Position numbers and translations under genes: made by a program. Positions 27,109-36,349 of a stretch of DNA of 64,000 bases are shown here, piece by piece. The stretch is from Gemmataceae bacterium (GTDB lineage: Bacteria; Planctomycetota; Planctomycetia; Gemmatales; Gemmataceae), in NCBI GenBank assembly GCA_022842245.1, contig JALHPZ010000025.1, positions 35,489 through 99,488 on the forward strand, given 5' to 3'. How positions within the stretch are numbered: position 1 is the stretch's first letter; the number at the start of each line of letters is the position of its first letter. The notes under the pieces are model-generated. The model ran no database searches. It was given only the letters and a program-made list of their open reading frames with translations, and was not told the DNA's origin.

Positions 27109-28875
27109 ATGGTTGCGTCGGTTCGCCGCGTGCTCCCGTCGTTGCTCGCGCTTCTCGCCATCGCGGGAACGCTGCGCGCGGCCGGCGAGGGGATCGATTC
27201 GACGATGCTGAACGATCCGCCGGTCGCCTGGCCGAAGGTCGTCCGCGTCTTCGACAATACGATGCTGCCGCTCTGGTACGAACTCCTCGCTCGCCCGGAA
27301 TCCGATCACAAGGTCCGCTCCGCGGGCGCCATCGCCGAGGCGCACCGCCGGGGCATGCCGGGCTTGGACAAGGCGATCCCGAAACTGGTCGCGGAACTGG
27401 ATCGCCCGGAGGCGCCGGCGGCGGTGCGTGTCGCCCTCGTCCACGCCCTTGCGACGCTGGATGCGAAAGGGGCGGCGGACGCGATGTTCCGCGCTGGCCG
27501 CGACGGCGACATCGACGTGCGCCAGATCGTGGACCCGTGCCTGACGCGCTGGCAGTACGAACCGGTCCGCGCGGCGTGGCTCGAACGGATCCAGGTGAAG
27601 CCGAGCCAGCGCGGCACCGTGCTGGCCATCCGGGGATTGCTGGCGGCGAAGGATCTGCGGGCGATTCCGCGACTGCGTGAAATCGCCCTCGCCGCCGATG
27701 AACCGGCCCCGGTGAGACTGGAAGCCGCCGCCGCCCTCGCCGAACTCAAGCCGACCGGACTGGAAGCCGAGGCCCGAACTTTGGGTGGCGTGGCCGGTCA
27801 TCGGGGTGTTGTGGGGCGAGTCGTGGCCGCGACGTTACTCCGCCGCCACGATGGTGCCGTGGCAATCTCACTGTTGCAATCCTTCGCAACGGACCCTGAA
27901 CCGACCGTCGCGTCGCGGGCCATGTCACGATTGATCGAATTGGATCCGAAACATGTCGCCGGGGTTCTCGACGCGGCGCTGGCGAATCCCGACGCCGCCG
28001 TCCGGCTTCCCGCCGTCGACTCGCTGCACCGCAACCCAACCGACATTAACCTCCGCAAACTCGGCGACCGCCTCGCCGATCTTCATCCGGACGTCCGCAC
28101 GAAGGCCCGCCTCGCCATGCTGGACCTCTACGGCAAGACCGAACATCAGGCCGCGATCCGGCGCGAGGGCCTGCGCATTCTGAACGGCCCCTATTGGGGC
28201 GGGCTTCAGCAGGCTTCCCTCCTGCTCGGCGCGATCGATCACAAGCCGGCGGCCCCGCGCTTGCTCGAGCTGCAGCGCCACGAACGGAATGAAGTGTTCG
28301 TCTCGGCGGCTTGGGCGCTGCGCAAGCTCGACCTGCCCGACACCGCCGCGCCCGCGCTCGCCATCTTCAACGAGCGACTCCGCTTCTACAAGACGCGGAT
28401 CAACACCGTGCCGCCGCTCGTCGGTCAGGGATTCGACGAGCAGCTTTCGCAACTGGCGCAGTTGCTCGGCCAACGGAAGCACGCGCCCGCGAGTGCACCC
28501 TTTCGCACGCTGATTCCGCTGAACAGCGGCCCGACCGAAACGCGCGCCGCCGCCATCTGGGCGCTCGGCCGAATCCATGACGGCCAGAAGAACCTCGGCT
28601 TCGAGTCCCTTCTGGAAGGACGGCTGAACGCCGTCAGCCCGTTCGACCTCGAACCGCCGATCATCCGCCGCATGTGCGCGGTGACACTCGGCCGCGTGCA
28701 GGCGGCCGCAACGGTTCCTTCGCTCCGCACGCACTACTCCGGCCGGCCGGTCCGCGACGATGTCAGCAACGCCTGCGGGTGGGCGCTCGAACGCATCACT
28801 GGCGAGAAGATGCCGGCCGCGGGCATTGAGGAGGAACGGCAGGTCGGTTTCTTCGCCCTGCCGATCGGCAAATAG
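27109..28875 (+). CDS. Secreted HEAT-repeat protein
   Basis: The 588-residue protein starts at ATG 27109, 9 bp after the permease stop, with a signal peptide (VRRVLPSLLALLAIAGTLRA). The body is a long series of ~30-40-residue HEAT/PBS-lyase-like helical repeats (for example TAAPALAIFNERL, PAVDSLHRNPTDINLRK and AGVLDAALANPDAAVRLPAV). Such repeats are protein-binding scaffolds. Its place in the operon suggests a periplasmic scaffold or partner for the exporter or for the downstream lyase. Confidence 0.82.
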   Translation: MVASVRRVLPSLLALLAIAGTLRAAGEGIDSTMLNDPPVAWPKVVRVFDNTMLPLWYELLARPESDHKVRSAGAIAEAHRRGMPGLDKAIPKLVAELDRPEAPAAVRVALVHALATLDAKGAADAMFRAGRDGDIDVRQIVDPCLTRWQYEPVRAAWLERIQVKPSQRGTVLAIRGLLAAKDLRAIPRLREIALAADEPAPVRLEAAAALAELKPTGLEAEARTLGGVAGHRGVVGRVVAATLLRRHDGAVAISLLQSFATDPEPTVASRAMSRLIELDPKHVAGVLDAALANPDAAVRLPAVDSLHRNPTDINLRKLGDRLADLHPDVRTKARLAMLDLYGKTEHQAAIRREGLRILNGPYWGGLQQASLLLGAIDHKPAAPRLLELQRHERNEVFVSAAWALRKLDLPDTAAPALAIFNERLRFYKTRINTVPPLVGQGFDEQLSQLAQLLGQRKHAPASAPFRTLIPLNSGPTETRAAAIWALGRIHDGQKNLGFESLLEGRLNAVSPFDLEPPIIRRMCAVTLGRVQAAATVPSLRTHYSGRPVRDDVSNACGWALERITGEKMPAAGIEEERQVGFFALPIGK

Positions 28876-28900
28876 CGCGGCCCCGAGAGGAGAACGGAGA

Positions 28901-30304
28901 ATGGTTCGGAACCTCGCGCTGCTCGTGTTGTTCGGTTCCGGAACACTCGCGGCCCAACCGCCGGCCGACCTCCGGGGCGAAGCCCGCGCCGCCCTGAATC
29001 GCGCGATCGACTTTCACCGCGCGAAAGTCGCCCGCCACGGCGGCTATGTTTACCACACTTCGCTCGACCTGAAGGATCGCTGGGGCGAAGGCAAAGCCGA
29101 CGACCACACCATCTTCGTCCAGCCGCCGGGCACGCCGACCATCGGACTGGCTTACCTGACCGCGTACCGCGCCACGGACGACCGCCGATTCCTCGACGCC
29201 GCCCGCGAGGCCGCCGAGGCGCTCGTGTACGGTCAGCTCCGGTCCGGCGGATGGACGCAGACGATCCACTTCGCAAAGGCCAATCGAATGGGTCAGTACC
29301 GCAACGGGAAAGGCGGGAACTGGAACAACTCGTCGCTCGACGACGGGCAAACCCAAGCCGCACTCGTCTGCCTCTTGCGCGTGGACCAGGCCCTGAAGTT
29401 TCAGAACGCGTCGATCCACGAGGCGGTCCAATACGGGTTGGACGCCCTCCTCGCGGCGCAGTTCCCGAACGGAGCGTTCCCGCAGGTCTGGAGCAAGCCG
29501 GCCGCGATGCAACCGATCCGGACCGCGAAGTTCCCCGACTACGACTGGAAGACGGAAGGCCGCGTCAAGAACTACTGGGACTACTACACGCTCAACGACG
29601 GCCTCGCCGGAAGCGTGCTGGACGTGCTCGTCGAAGCGCACGCGATCACGCAAGACCGTCGTTGCCAGGCCGCCGCGGCGAAGTTGGGCGAGTTCCTGCT
29701 CGCAGCACAAATGCCCGATCCGCAGCCAGGCTGGTGCCAGCAATACTCCTACGAGATGGTGCCGATCTGGGCGCGGAAGTTCGAACCGCCGGCGATCAGC
29801 GGCTGGGAATCGCAGGATGCCTTGGACGCGCTGATCCGGATCGCGGCCTTCACCGGCGATCCGAAATTCCTGAAACCGATCCCGAAGGCGCTCGCGTATT
29901 TCCGCAAGAGCCTGCTCGCCGATGGCCGGGTCGCCCGCTTCTACGAATTGAAGACGAACAAACCCCTCTACATGGACTCGGCTTACCGTCTCACTTACGA
30001 CGACTCCGCCGCGCCGGACCACTACGGTTGGAAGCAGCCGGCCCGTTTCGATGCGATCGAGAAGCGCTACGAGGCCGCGAAACGGAACGAACCGATCGCG
30101 GTGAACAAACGCAAGCCCACGGACGACGCGGTTCGCAAGGTGATCGCGGCGCTCGACGCCAAAGGTCGCTGGGTCTCGACGTATGCGGGCGAGAAACTGG
30201 CGGGTCAGCCGAAGTTCGCCATCGGCTTTCAATACCTATCGAGCGAAGTCTTCGCGCGGAACGTCGGCTTGCTCGCCGACTTCCTCGACTCGGAATCCCG
30301 GTGA
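28901..30304 (+). CDS. Secreted pectate lyase-like protein (family 10-like)
   Basis: The 467-residue protein starts at ATG 28901 with a short leader (MVRNLALLVLFGSGTLAA). It has the all-helical layout of family 10 polysaccharide lyases: RSGGWTQTIHFAKANRM, WNNSSLDDGQTQAAL, AQFPNGAFPQVW, WDYYTLNDGLAG and KPLYMDSAYRLTYDDS. Several catalytic-region motifs of PelA-type lyases are recognisable, but I cannot confirm each catalytic residue. It may cleave polygalacturonate or a related uronate polymer. It ends the operon and converges with the MFS gene, one base separating the stop codons. Confidence 0.8.
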   Translation: MVRNLALLVLFGSGTLAAQPPADLRGEARAALNRAIDFHRAKVARHGGYVYHTSLDLKDRWGEGKADDHTIFVQPPGTPTIGLAYLTAYRATDDRRFLDAAREAAEALVYGQLRSGGWTQTIHFAKANRMGQYRNGKGGNWNNSSLDDGQTQAALVCLLRVDQALKFQNASIHEAVQYGLDALLAAQFPNGAFPQVWSKPAAMQPIRTAKFPDYDWKTEGRVKNYWDYYTLNDGLAGSVLDVLVEAHAITQDRRCQAAAAKLGEFLLAAQMPDPQPGWCQQYSYEMVPIWARKFEPPAISGWESQDALDALIRIAAFTGDPKFLKPIPKALAYFRKSLLADGRVARFYELKTNKPLYMDSAYRLTYDDSAAPDHYGWKQPARFDAIEKRYEAAKRNEPIAVNKRKPTDDAVRKVIAALDAKGRWVSTYAGEKLAGQPKFAIGFQYLSSEVFARNVGLLADFLDSESR

Positions 30305-30305
30305 A

Positions 30306-31586
30306 TCATCGGCTCGGTGTTTCGGCTGCTCGTGTCGGCTTCGGCCAAAGCAGTGCGAGCGCGACGAGACCGACCACCGGTGCGAGACCGACCATCAGCA
30401 GGCCGGCCTCATAGCTTTTCGTCGCTTCGATCCGCGCGCCCAGCACGATCTGCGACGTGCTCGATACCATCCAGCCGATGGCCGCCAATCCCCCCGACAG
30501 CACGCCCATGTGCTTCGCCGGCAGTTCCTGGGCGAGGGCGTAGTAGTAGGGGTGCAGGCCGAGGATGCCGGCGCCGGCGACGTAGAGGCACGCGAGCATG
30601 ATCGCGCCGTCGCCGACGTACGGCACGAGCGCTCCACACGCGGTGAGCAGCGTGAAGATCGCGAATCCGACGACGCGGGCGGAGTGGACGCCGACCCCAC
30701 GCGCCGCGAGATACGACACCAGCGTGCCGGCGAGGATGCAGCCGACGTCGGCCGCGATGAAGTAGCCGGACATGATGCCGCGCGTGGCCAGTTTCGAGTA
30801 CTGGTGGTGGTCTTGCAGGAAGAGCGCGAGCCACGCTCGCAGGAACTGCCAGCTGATGGTCAGCGTGGCGACGATCAAACCAAGAACGATCAGTTTCCGA
30901 ACGACATGATCGGTTGAATCGGGGATGAGCGGTTTCGTCGCGTCGGTCTTGGGGGCCGTAAGATCGGTCCCGCGCACGAGCGCGAACCAGGCGGGCACCC
31001 AGAGCAGGCCGACGAGGCCAATCGACCAGAAGGGGAACTGCCACGGCTGCCCGGCGCGTTCGGCTGCTTCGATATAGAGCGGTACGAGGATCGCGCCGAG
31101 GGACGCGCCGCTCTGCAGGATGCCGTTGCCGAGCGTGCGGTGCTTGTCCGTGAGGATCGCGCGCACGGTGATCAGCGCGCAAGGCCAGTGGCCTGCCTCG
31201 CAGACTCCGAGTGCGATCCGGCAGATCAACAGCCAGCGAAAGACGCCCGCGCCGGCTTCATCGCCCGGCGATTCCAGCATCCCTGTGATGGCGGGATTTC
31301 CCGCGAAGATCGTCGCGATGCCGGCGAGCGACCAGCCGGTGAGCACGGCCGGATAGAGGTACTTCGGCCCGATGCGGTCGGCGAGGAAACCGAAGAAGAG
31401 CGAGCCGAACGCGAAGGCGTAGCCGAAGCAACCTTCGACCATGCCGACGCGCCGCTCGGCGAGGTTGAATTGCTCCTTGAGCGTCGGCAGCGTGACCGCC
31501 AGCGCCTGGCGATCCATGTAGTTGAGCAGCGTCGCGAGTAGCAACACGCCACAGACCGCCCACGGCCACGCTTTCGCCGAGGTCAT
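30306..31586 (-). CDS. MFS transporter, anion:cation symporter (ExuT-like) type
   Basis: The 426-residue protein starts at ATG 31586, which overlaps the creatininase TGA (ATGA). Twelve hydrophobic spans are evident. Family motifs are NYMDRQALAV at the first helix, GFLADRIGPKYLYP (the MFS loop 2-3 motif) and GVCEAGHWPCALI, typical of the ACS family that carries hexuronates, glucarate or similar organic acids. Pairing with a pectate-lyase-like gene on the other strand is consistent with uronate uptake but is only suggestive. Confidence 0.88.
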   Translation of the reverse strand: MTSAKAWPWAVCGVLLLATLLNYMDRQALAVTLPTLKEQFNLAERRVGMVEGCFGYAFAFGSLFFGFLADRIGPKYLYPAVLTGWSLAGIATIFAGNPAITGMLESPGDEAGAGVFRWLLICRIALGVCEAGHWPCALITVRAILTDKHRTLGNGILQSGASLGAILVPLYIEAAERAGQPWQFPFWSIGLVGLLWVPAWFALVRGTDLTAPKTDATKPLIPDSTDHVVRKLIVLGLIVATLTISWQFLRAWLALFLQDHHQYSKLATRGIMSGYFIAADVGCILAGTLVSYLAARGVGVHSARVVGFAIFTLLTACGALVPYVGDGAIMLACLYVAGAGILGLHPYYYALAQELPAKHMGVLSGGLAAIGWMVSSTSQIVLGARIEATKSYEAGLLMVGLAPVVGLVALALLWPKPTRAAETPSR

Positions 31587-32344
31587 AGATCCCACCCCTC
31601 ACCCGCGTACTTCGCCAACCGATCCAGAAAGTCCGCCACGCCGTCCGCAAAGACTTCAAACAATGCCTCGCCCTTTTCCTTCGTCGCGGCCGCCGGGTTG
31701 CCGATGTGCCCCGGCTCGCTGCGGTCCGCCATCGTCCAGCCGCGATAGCCCGGCGCGGCCCCGCGGCCGAACGGCACCTCCGGCACCTTCGCGACCGGAC
31801 CCTTCACCAACTCCGGCCGCAACGCCAGCATCATCGACGTTTCCCACTCGCATGCGTGGCCCATCTGCGTCTGCGTCAGCCCCGGGATGCTCGCCGTCGG
31901 ATTCGCCGAGTCCCAGTAGGTCAGCGCCACGAAAGCAAAGTCGCGACGCTCGCGATATTCCTGTTTCAGTTCAAAGCAGACTTGCTGCGACGGTGTCGTA
32001 TTCCCGCCGTGGCCGTTCACGAAGGCGATGCGCGTGAAGCCCTGGACGATCATGTTTTCGGCGAGGTCGCGCAGCAGGTCGAGGTAGCCGCGCGGCGAGG
32101 CGGAGAGGGTGCCTGGCATGTCGAGGTGGTGGTGCGAGTTGCCGAGCCATTGCAGCGGGGCGAAGAGGATCTGCTTCGCCACCGGTTTGAGTTTGACGCG
32201 CCGGAGCACTTCGCCGAGGAGAAGGCTGTCGGTGAAGAGCGGCATGTGCCGGCCGTGCTGTTCAAGCGCGGCGATGGGGAATACGACGGGCGTGGTGCGC
32301 GGCAGGGCGTCGATGTCGGGCCAGGCGAGTTCGAGGAGTTCCAT
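31583..32344 (-). CDS. Creatininase family amidohydrolase
   Basis: The 253-residue protein starts at ATG 32344. The metal-site motifs of the family are present: ALEQHGRHMPLFTDS (E, H, D) and VNGHGGN, with CEWETSMM further on. The family includes creatinine amidohydrolase and MftE-type peptidases; a specific substrate cannot be assigned. The stop overlaps the ATG of the MFS gene, so the two are translationally coupled and the transporter may import the substrate. Confidence 0.88.
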   Translation of the reverse strand: MELLELAWPDIDALPRTTPVVFPIAALEQHGRHMPLFTDSLLLGEVLRRVKLKPVAKQILFAPLQWLGNSHHHLDMPGTLSASPRGYLDLLRDLAENMIVQGFTRIAFVNGHGGNTTPSQQVCFELKQEYRERRDFAFVALTYWDSANPTASIPGLTQTQMGHACEWETSMMLALRPELVKGPVAKVPEVPFGRGAAPGYRGWTMADRSEPGHIGNPAAATKEKGEALFEVFADGVADFLDRLAKYAGEGWDL

Positions 32345-32511
32345 CGATTCATCCGAAGGGCGGGAGGCGGGCTGGGAGAAGTCTAGCAGAAAGCGAAGCG
32401 AAAGGTAGCGATTCCTGCTGCGGTCACGTATCGCTTTGGGGCGCGGAAGGGCGCGCGATGGGAGAGTTTCGCGAGAGCGACCCGGAATTCCGGAATCCCG
32501 ATCCGCGTCGA

Positions 32512-34515
32512 TTACAAATCCGTGCGGAACTTGCCGGCACAGACGAACTCGAAACCGGTGCAATTCACGCGCAGCAGGCGGAGAAGAACGGCAAGACCAT
32601 CGGCGATCCCGCAGCCGACGAAGTTCGCATAGCAGTATCGGGACGTCGGCTGGCCCGCGACGGCGCAACACAGGCCGCCGGAAGAAATATCAAGCAGCTT
32701 CCCCTCGACCATGGTCAGGATCGAACCGTCGTCGGCGACCGGGAAAAGCCGGATCGGCAAATCGGTAGGCAATCGCTGGGACTTGCGGCGGTCTTCGACA
32801 TTCTGCAACTGTCGTTGGAGTTCGATCATCAGCCGGGGGATCGCGTCGAGTGAATCGCGGACGAAGGCGGCCTCCGGCGTGCCGATGAGCCGACCGAACA
32901 TTTCCACCTCGCCGCAATTGCGCGAGACCGGCCAGACGACTTCGATTTCCAATCCCGAGGGCGGCTTCTTGCTGGAAAACCGGCTCCACAAACCGCCCGT
33001 CTGCATGAACTGCCGCAAGGCGATCCGGTTCTTGTCCAGCTGGACGACCTCGTCGAACCAGCCGTTCTCGATCATCGGATCGCATTTCAGTTTGACGAGG
33101 CTCGCGGCCATGCTGGAGGGGAAGCGGAGCACCCAGGTACCATCGACCCGTCGGCCGATCTCGCCGGGCATCTTGGCGGGCTGTCCGCCACCGGCGGCCT
33201 TCGCGAGGACGGCATCGACAATCTGATCGGCCCAGAGCGCCGGCGGCGGCGCATCGAACCCTTGCAGGGCCGCGACCGTCACCACGGATCGGATCGCGGG
33301 CAGGCGAATGCCCGCCGTCGCGGGCGCGGCGGCCAGTTGAACCGGCTCCGGTTCGACCAACACGGTTTGTCGAGCCGGGATCTTCTGCGCCGGCGGCGCC
33401 GGCGGTGGCGCGGTCGGACGCGGCGACGATCCGATCGGTTGGGTCCGCGGCGGCGGAGCCGGTCGCGGCACCGTGCGGAGCGCCGGCAACGGTTCTGTTG
33501 GCCGCGCCGAAGGGCGCCCCGAGACGAGGGCGATCGGCTCCGTCACGGCATCATCCGGCGGCGCCATCATCCGATCGGTCGCTTGTTCCAGCACCGGCCG
33601 GCGCGGCATGTGGAATCGCGTGTGGTGCGGCGGAAGGGTATCCTGTCCGGACGATTCCACCGCCGCGTAGAGCGCCTGGACAAACGCCAGACACGAGGGG
33701 TACCGGTCGTCCGGATTCTTGGCGAGCGCTTTCGCCACGATGGGTTGATCCGCCGGCGGGAGCGCGGCGAGGTTCGGCATCGCCGAGACATGGGCGAGCA
33801 TCATCTGCTGGGCCGTGCGCGCCGGGAACGGGAACAGGCCGGTGAGCAGTTCGAAATAGACCAGCGCGAGCGAGTACTCGTCCGAGGCCGCGTGGATCTG
33901 CCCGCGAAGACACTCCGGTGCGACGTACTTGGGAGTCAACCCGCGATCGAGCACGGGGTTCGCGCCGGCACCGGCCGTCAGCCGTGCCACCAAGCCATAA
34001 TCGCCAACCTTGACGTGACCGCTCAACAGGAACAGATTCGCCGGTTTGACATCCAGATGCTGAAGGCCGTATCGCAGGCTGATGTGGTCGAGCGCTTCGG
34101 CGGCGTCGTGGAGGTATCCGAGCAATTCGGGTCGTGATATGCCGGGTAGGCCGAGTTGCTGGCATTCCGCCTGGCGGTCCTGGAGATGGGCGTCGGCCAG
34201 CTCCATCACCATGACCAGGTCATTGTCGATCAGTTCCACGCGTTCCAGTGTCAGCAGGAACGGGTGCCGGATCGCCTTGATGGTCTGAAACGCCTCGAAT
34301 TCCTGCTTGAGCGAGTGATTCCCGGAGCCGTCGCGATCGCCAGGGACGAACTTGACGGCCTTATGCAGGCCGCCGGGAGCCTCGCACAACCAGACTTCGC
34401 CGAATCCACCGCGTCCGAGCGGTTCGAGGATTCGATAGCCCGGCAACGGCTCGAGGCCGGCGGACTTCAGGTAAGGACGTTCCATCGTCTCAACGCTGGG
34501 CGATTTCGTCAACAT
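32512..34515 (-). CDS. Serine/threonine protein kinase fused to C-terminal PilZ domain
   Basis: The 667-residue protein begins with a kinase domain (residues ~27-290). It has the glycine loop GRGGFGEVW, VAIK-equivalent K55, catalytic loop HLDVKPAN (153-160, with Leu in place of the usual Arg) and DYG (172-174) instead of DFG. A Pro-rich linker (residues ~330-400) follows. At the end, RKSQR (577-581) and DISSGG (~609-614) are the RxxxR and D/NxSxxG signatures of a cyclic di-GMP-binding PilZ domain. I infer a kinase regulated by, or acting with, cyclic di-GMP. No transmembrane segment is seen. Confidence 0.85.
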   Translation of the reverse strand: MLTKSPSVETMERPYLKSAGLEPLPGYRILEPLGRGGFGEVWLCEAPGGLHKAVKFVPGDRDGSGNHSLKQEFEAFQTIKAIRHPFLLTLERVELIDNDLVMVMELADAHLQDRQAECQQLGLPGISRPELLGYLHDAAEALDHISLRYGLQHLDVKPANLFLLSGHVKVGDYGLVARLTAGAGANPVLDRGLTPKYVAPECLRGQIHAASDEYSLALVYFELLTGLFPFPARTAQQMMLAHVSAMPNLAALPPADQPIVAKALAKNPDDRYPSCLAFVQALYAAVESSGQDTLPPHHTRFHMPRRPVLEQATDRMMAPPDDAVTEPIALVSGRPSARPTEPLPALRTVPRPAPPPRTQPIGSSPRPTAPPPAPPAQKIPARQTVLVEPEPVQLAAAPATAGIRLPAIRSVVTVAALQGFDAPPPALWADQIVDAVLAKAAGGGQPAKMPGEIGRRVDGTWVLRFPSSMAASLVKLKCDPMIENGWFDEVVQLDKNRIALRQFMQTGGLWSRFSSKKPPSGLEIEVVWPVSRNCGEVEMFGRLIGTPEAAFVRDSLDAIPRLMIELQRQLQNVEDRRKSQRLPTDLPIRLFPVADDGSILTMVEGKLLDISSGGLCCAVAGQPTSRYCYANFVGCGIADGLAVLLRLLRVNCTGFEFVCAGKFRTDL

Positions 34516-34706
34516 CGGGACCGTCGGCGTGCGGGGCGTGCAATGCGGTCGTTGCAGCTTACTTCACAATTCCATCGCGCGACGGGAATGAATGGCGGGT
34601 AAGCATCGAAATGTGCGAACCGGTTTTCAGCGGGACCAAGACCCTAGCGCCCGGGTGGAATCGGGCGGAACCGGGCTGAAAATCCTTAAGCCCGGAGTGG
34701 AATCGG

Positions 34707-34730
34707 AGCGCCCGACGGCTGCCGGGCGCT
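34707..34730 (-). terminator. Hairpin after 34739 gene
   Basis: The arms AGCGCCCG and CGGGCGCT enclose ACGGCTGC and lie 8 bp after the stop on the minus strand. No U tract is visible, so this may terminate poorly. Confidence 0.55.
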
Positions 34731-34738
34731 TGGAATGG

Positions 34739-35083
34739 TCACTTCAGTACATCGACCAGATCGCTGACCTGCTTCGCGCCGAGTCGGCCGATGAGCTTGC
34801 GGATCAGCACGATGTCGTCGGCGATGTTGGCGCCCGTCTTGGCGACGGCGGTCGGGGCGGTGGGATCCTTCGCCGGTCGGCCGGGTTTGCGCCCCTTACC
34901 CTTTTTGGGCTTGCTCAGAATGGACTTGTAGGACGAGATCATGCCGGTACCCATCACGATCCCGCCCAGTTCCTGCACTTTCGCCTGGATTTCCTTCGGC
35001 TTCGCCTTCGGCCCGAGCGCCGCGATCGCGTCGCGCACGAGTTGCATTTTGTTGGGGCCTTCGCCGCGCTTGCCGCGTGCCAT
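34739..35083 (-). CDS. Small basic protein with HTH-like N-terminus and AT-hook-like motif
   Basis: The 114-residue protein has an N-terminal helical region that looks like a small winged-helix module (MQLVRDAIAALGPKAKPKEI, then GTGMISSYKS). A basic linker follows with RKPGRPAK, which carries the GRP core of an AT-hook. The C-terminus is a short helical tail. A DNA-binding role is likely but unproven. A perfect dyad lies 36-60 bp upstream, consistent with autoregulation. It follows scpB on the same strand. Confidence 0.65.
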   Translation of the reverse strand: MARGKRGEGPNKMQLVRDAIAALGPKAKPKEIQAKVQELGGIVMGTGMISSYKSILSKPKKGKGRKPGRPAKDPTAPTAVAKTGANIADDIVLIRKLIGRLGAKQVSDLVDVLK

Positions 35084-35118
35084 GGATCAACCTCGAAGAA
35101 TGGAATTGCGAGCGGACA

Positions 35119-35143
35119 CATTGTCCAACTGTCGTGGACAATG
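35119..35143 (-). promoter_or_regulatory. Perfect 9-bp dyad upstream of AT-hook-like gene
   Basis: CATTGTCCA-N7-TGGACAATG is a perfect inverted repeat in an AT-rich stretch upstream of the 35083 start. It looks like an operator for a dimeric regulator. A simple promoter cannot be pinned down. Confidence 0.5.
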
Positions 35144-35213
35144 ATGTAATTAGTGTTTTCATGATATGGGAACAGGAAAATCGTCAAAATCAATATGGAT
35201 TTTCCCGGCTCAT

Positions 35214-35882
35214 TCATGGATTGCGCGGTGCGGGGAGCGCGTCGACCTCGGGCAAATCCTTTAGCGTGTTCAGTCCGAAGAGTTGCAGGAATCGGCGCGT
35301 CGTGCCATACAGTTGCGGGCGGCCGAGCGAGTCATGGCGGCCGGCGACACGCACCAGTCCGCGTTCCATCAGCGTGCGGATCAGGTCGACGCAATTCACG
35401 CCCCGGATCCGTTCGATCTCGGCGCGCATGATCGGCTGGCGGTAGGCGATCACCGCGAGCGTTTCGAGCGCCGCGGAGGTCAGCCGCGCGTCGTGCCCGG
35501 TGCGCCGCAGGCGCACGAGCCACGGGTGGAACCGCTCGCGCGTGAGGAGTTGATAGCCGCCCGCCAGCTCCACGATCTGGAAGGACGTGCCGTCGGCATC
35601 GTACAGTTCGCGCAGCCGTCCGAGCAGTTTCCGCGCTTCGTTGCCGTCCTGCAACCCGGCCGCGTCCGCGATTTTCCGGGACGTCAGCGGTTCGTCGGCG
35701 AGCAGGAGCGAGGCTTCGACGCGCGCGAGCTTGGGATCTCGCGCCAGCGGATCCGCCGGCGCCGACTCCGCCGCCGTCGGGGCGATCCGGTTTCGCGTCG
35801 CCGGCGGCGGTGGCACGTTGCCCGGCCTCGCCGTCTCGGGGCGGCGGGTCGCGGGGCCGAGCGGTCGGGGACGCAATCGCAT
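35214..35882 (-). CDS. scpB: Segregation and condensation protein B
   Basis: The protein has 222 residues from ATG 35882, which is preceded by GGAGG at suitable spacing; an upstream in-frame extension is less likely. The first ~40 residues are a low-complexity Arg/Pro-rich tail. The rest matches ScpB, with two winged-helix domains: ARVEASLLLADEPLTSRKIA, ALETLAVIAYRQPIMRAEIE, RGVNCVDLIRTLMERGLV and GRPQLYGTT. ScpB binds SMC-ScpA and helps chromosome condensation and segregation. No scpA is adjacent. Confidence 0.93.
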   Translation of the reverse strand: MRLRPRPLGPATRRPETARPGNVPPPPATRNRIAPTAAESAPADPLARDPKLARVEASLLLADEPLTSRKIADAAGLQDGNEARKLLGRLRELYDADGTSFQIVELAGGYQLLTRERFHPWLVRLRRTGHDARLTSAALETLAVIAYRQPIMRAEIERIRGVNCVDLIRTLMERGLVRVAGRHDSLGRPQLYGTTRRFLQLFGLNTLKDLPEVDALPAPRNP

Positions 35883-35968
35883 GCATGGCCTCCGAAGCGG
35901 TTGCACTGGCAGCATATGGAGAAATCGCCTACGCTCACGCGATCCATCCACCCGCTCGGAGTTCGGTC

Positions 35969-36349
35969 ATGGGTCTCGCATCGGAATTCAAAGCCTTCAT
36001 CATGCGCGGCAACGTCGTCGATCTCGCCGTCGGCGTCGTCATCGGCACGGCGTTCGGCAAGATCGTGGAAGCGATGGTTGTCGGAATCTTTACTCCAGTC
36101 ATCGGGTTACTCACGCCGAGTGTCAAATTCGACCAAGTCACGATTCCGGTCTACGGCGAGTCCAAGATCGCGATCGGATTGTTGATTCAGGCTGTCATCA
36201 ACTTCGTCATCATTGGTGCGTGCCTCTTCAGCGTCGTAAAAGTCATGAATGCGATGCGCAAGAAGGAAGAGGCCGCGCCCGCCGAGCCGAGCGCGACGGA
36301 GAAGCTGCTCGCGGAGATCCGCGACGAATTGAAGAAGCGCCCGGCCTAG
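35969..36349 (+). CDS. mscL: Large-conductance mechanosensitive channel
   Basis: The 126-residue protein starts at ATG 35969. The first helix GNVVDLAVGVVIGTAFGK and the second transmembrane segment LLIQAVINFVIIGACLFSVV are intact, and the C-terminal helical bundle is present. MscL releases osmolytes during hypo-osmotic shock as a pentamer in the inner membrane. It is divergent from scpB and converges with the methyltransferase, their stop codons overlapping (CTAG). Confidence 0.96.
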   Translation: MGLASEFKAFIMRGNVVDLAVGVVIGTAFGKIVEAMVVGIFTPVIGLLTPSVKFDQVTIPVYGESKIAIGLLIQAVINFVIIGACLFSVVKVMNAMRKKEEAAPAEPSATEKLLAEIRDELKKRPA

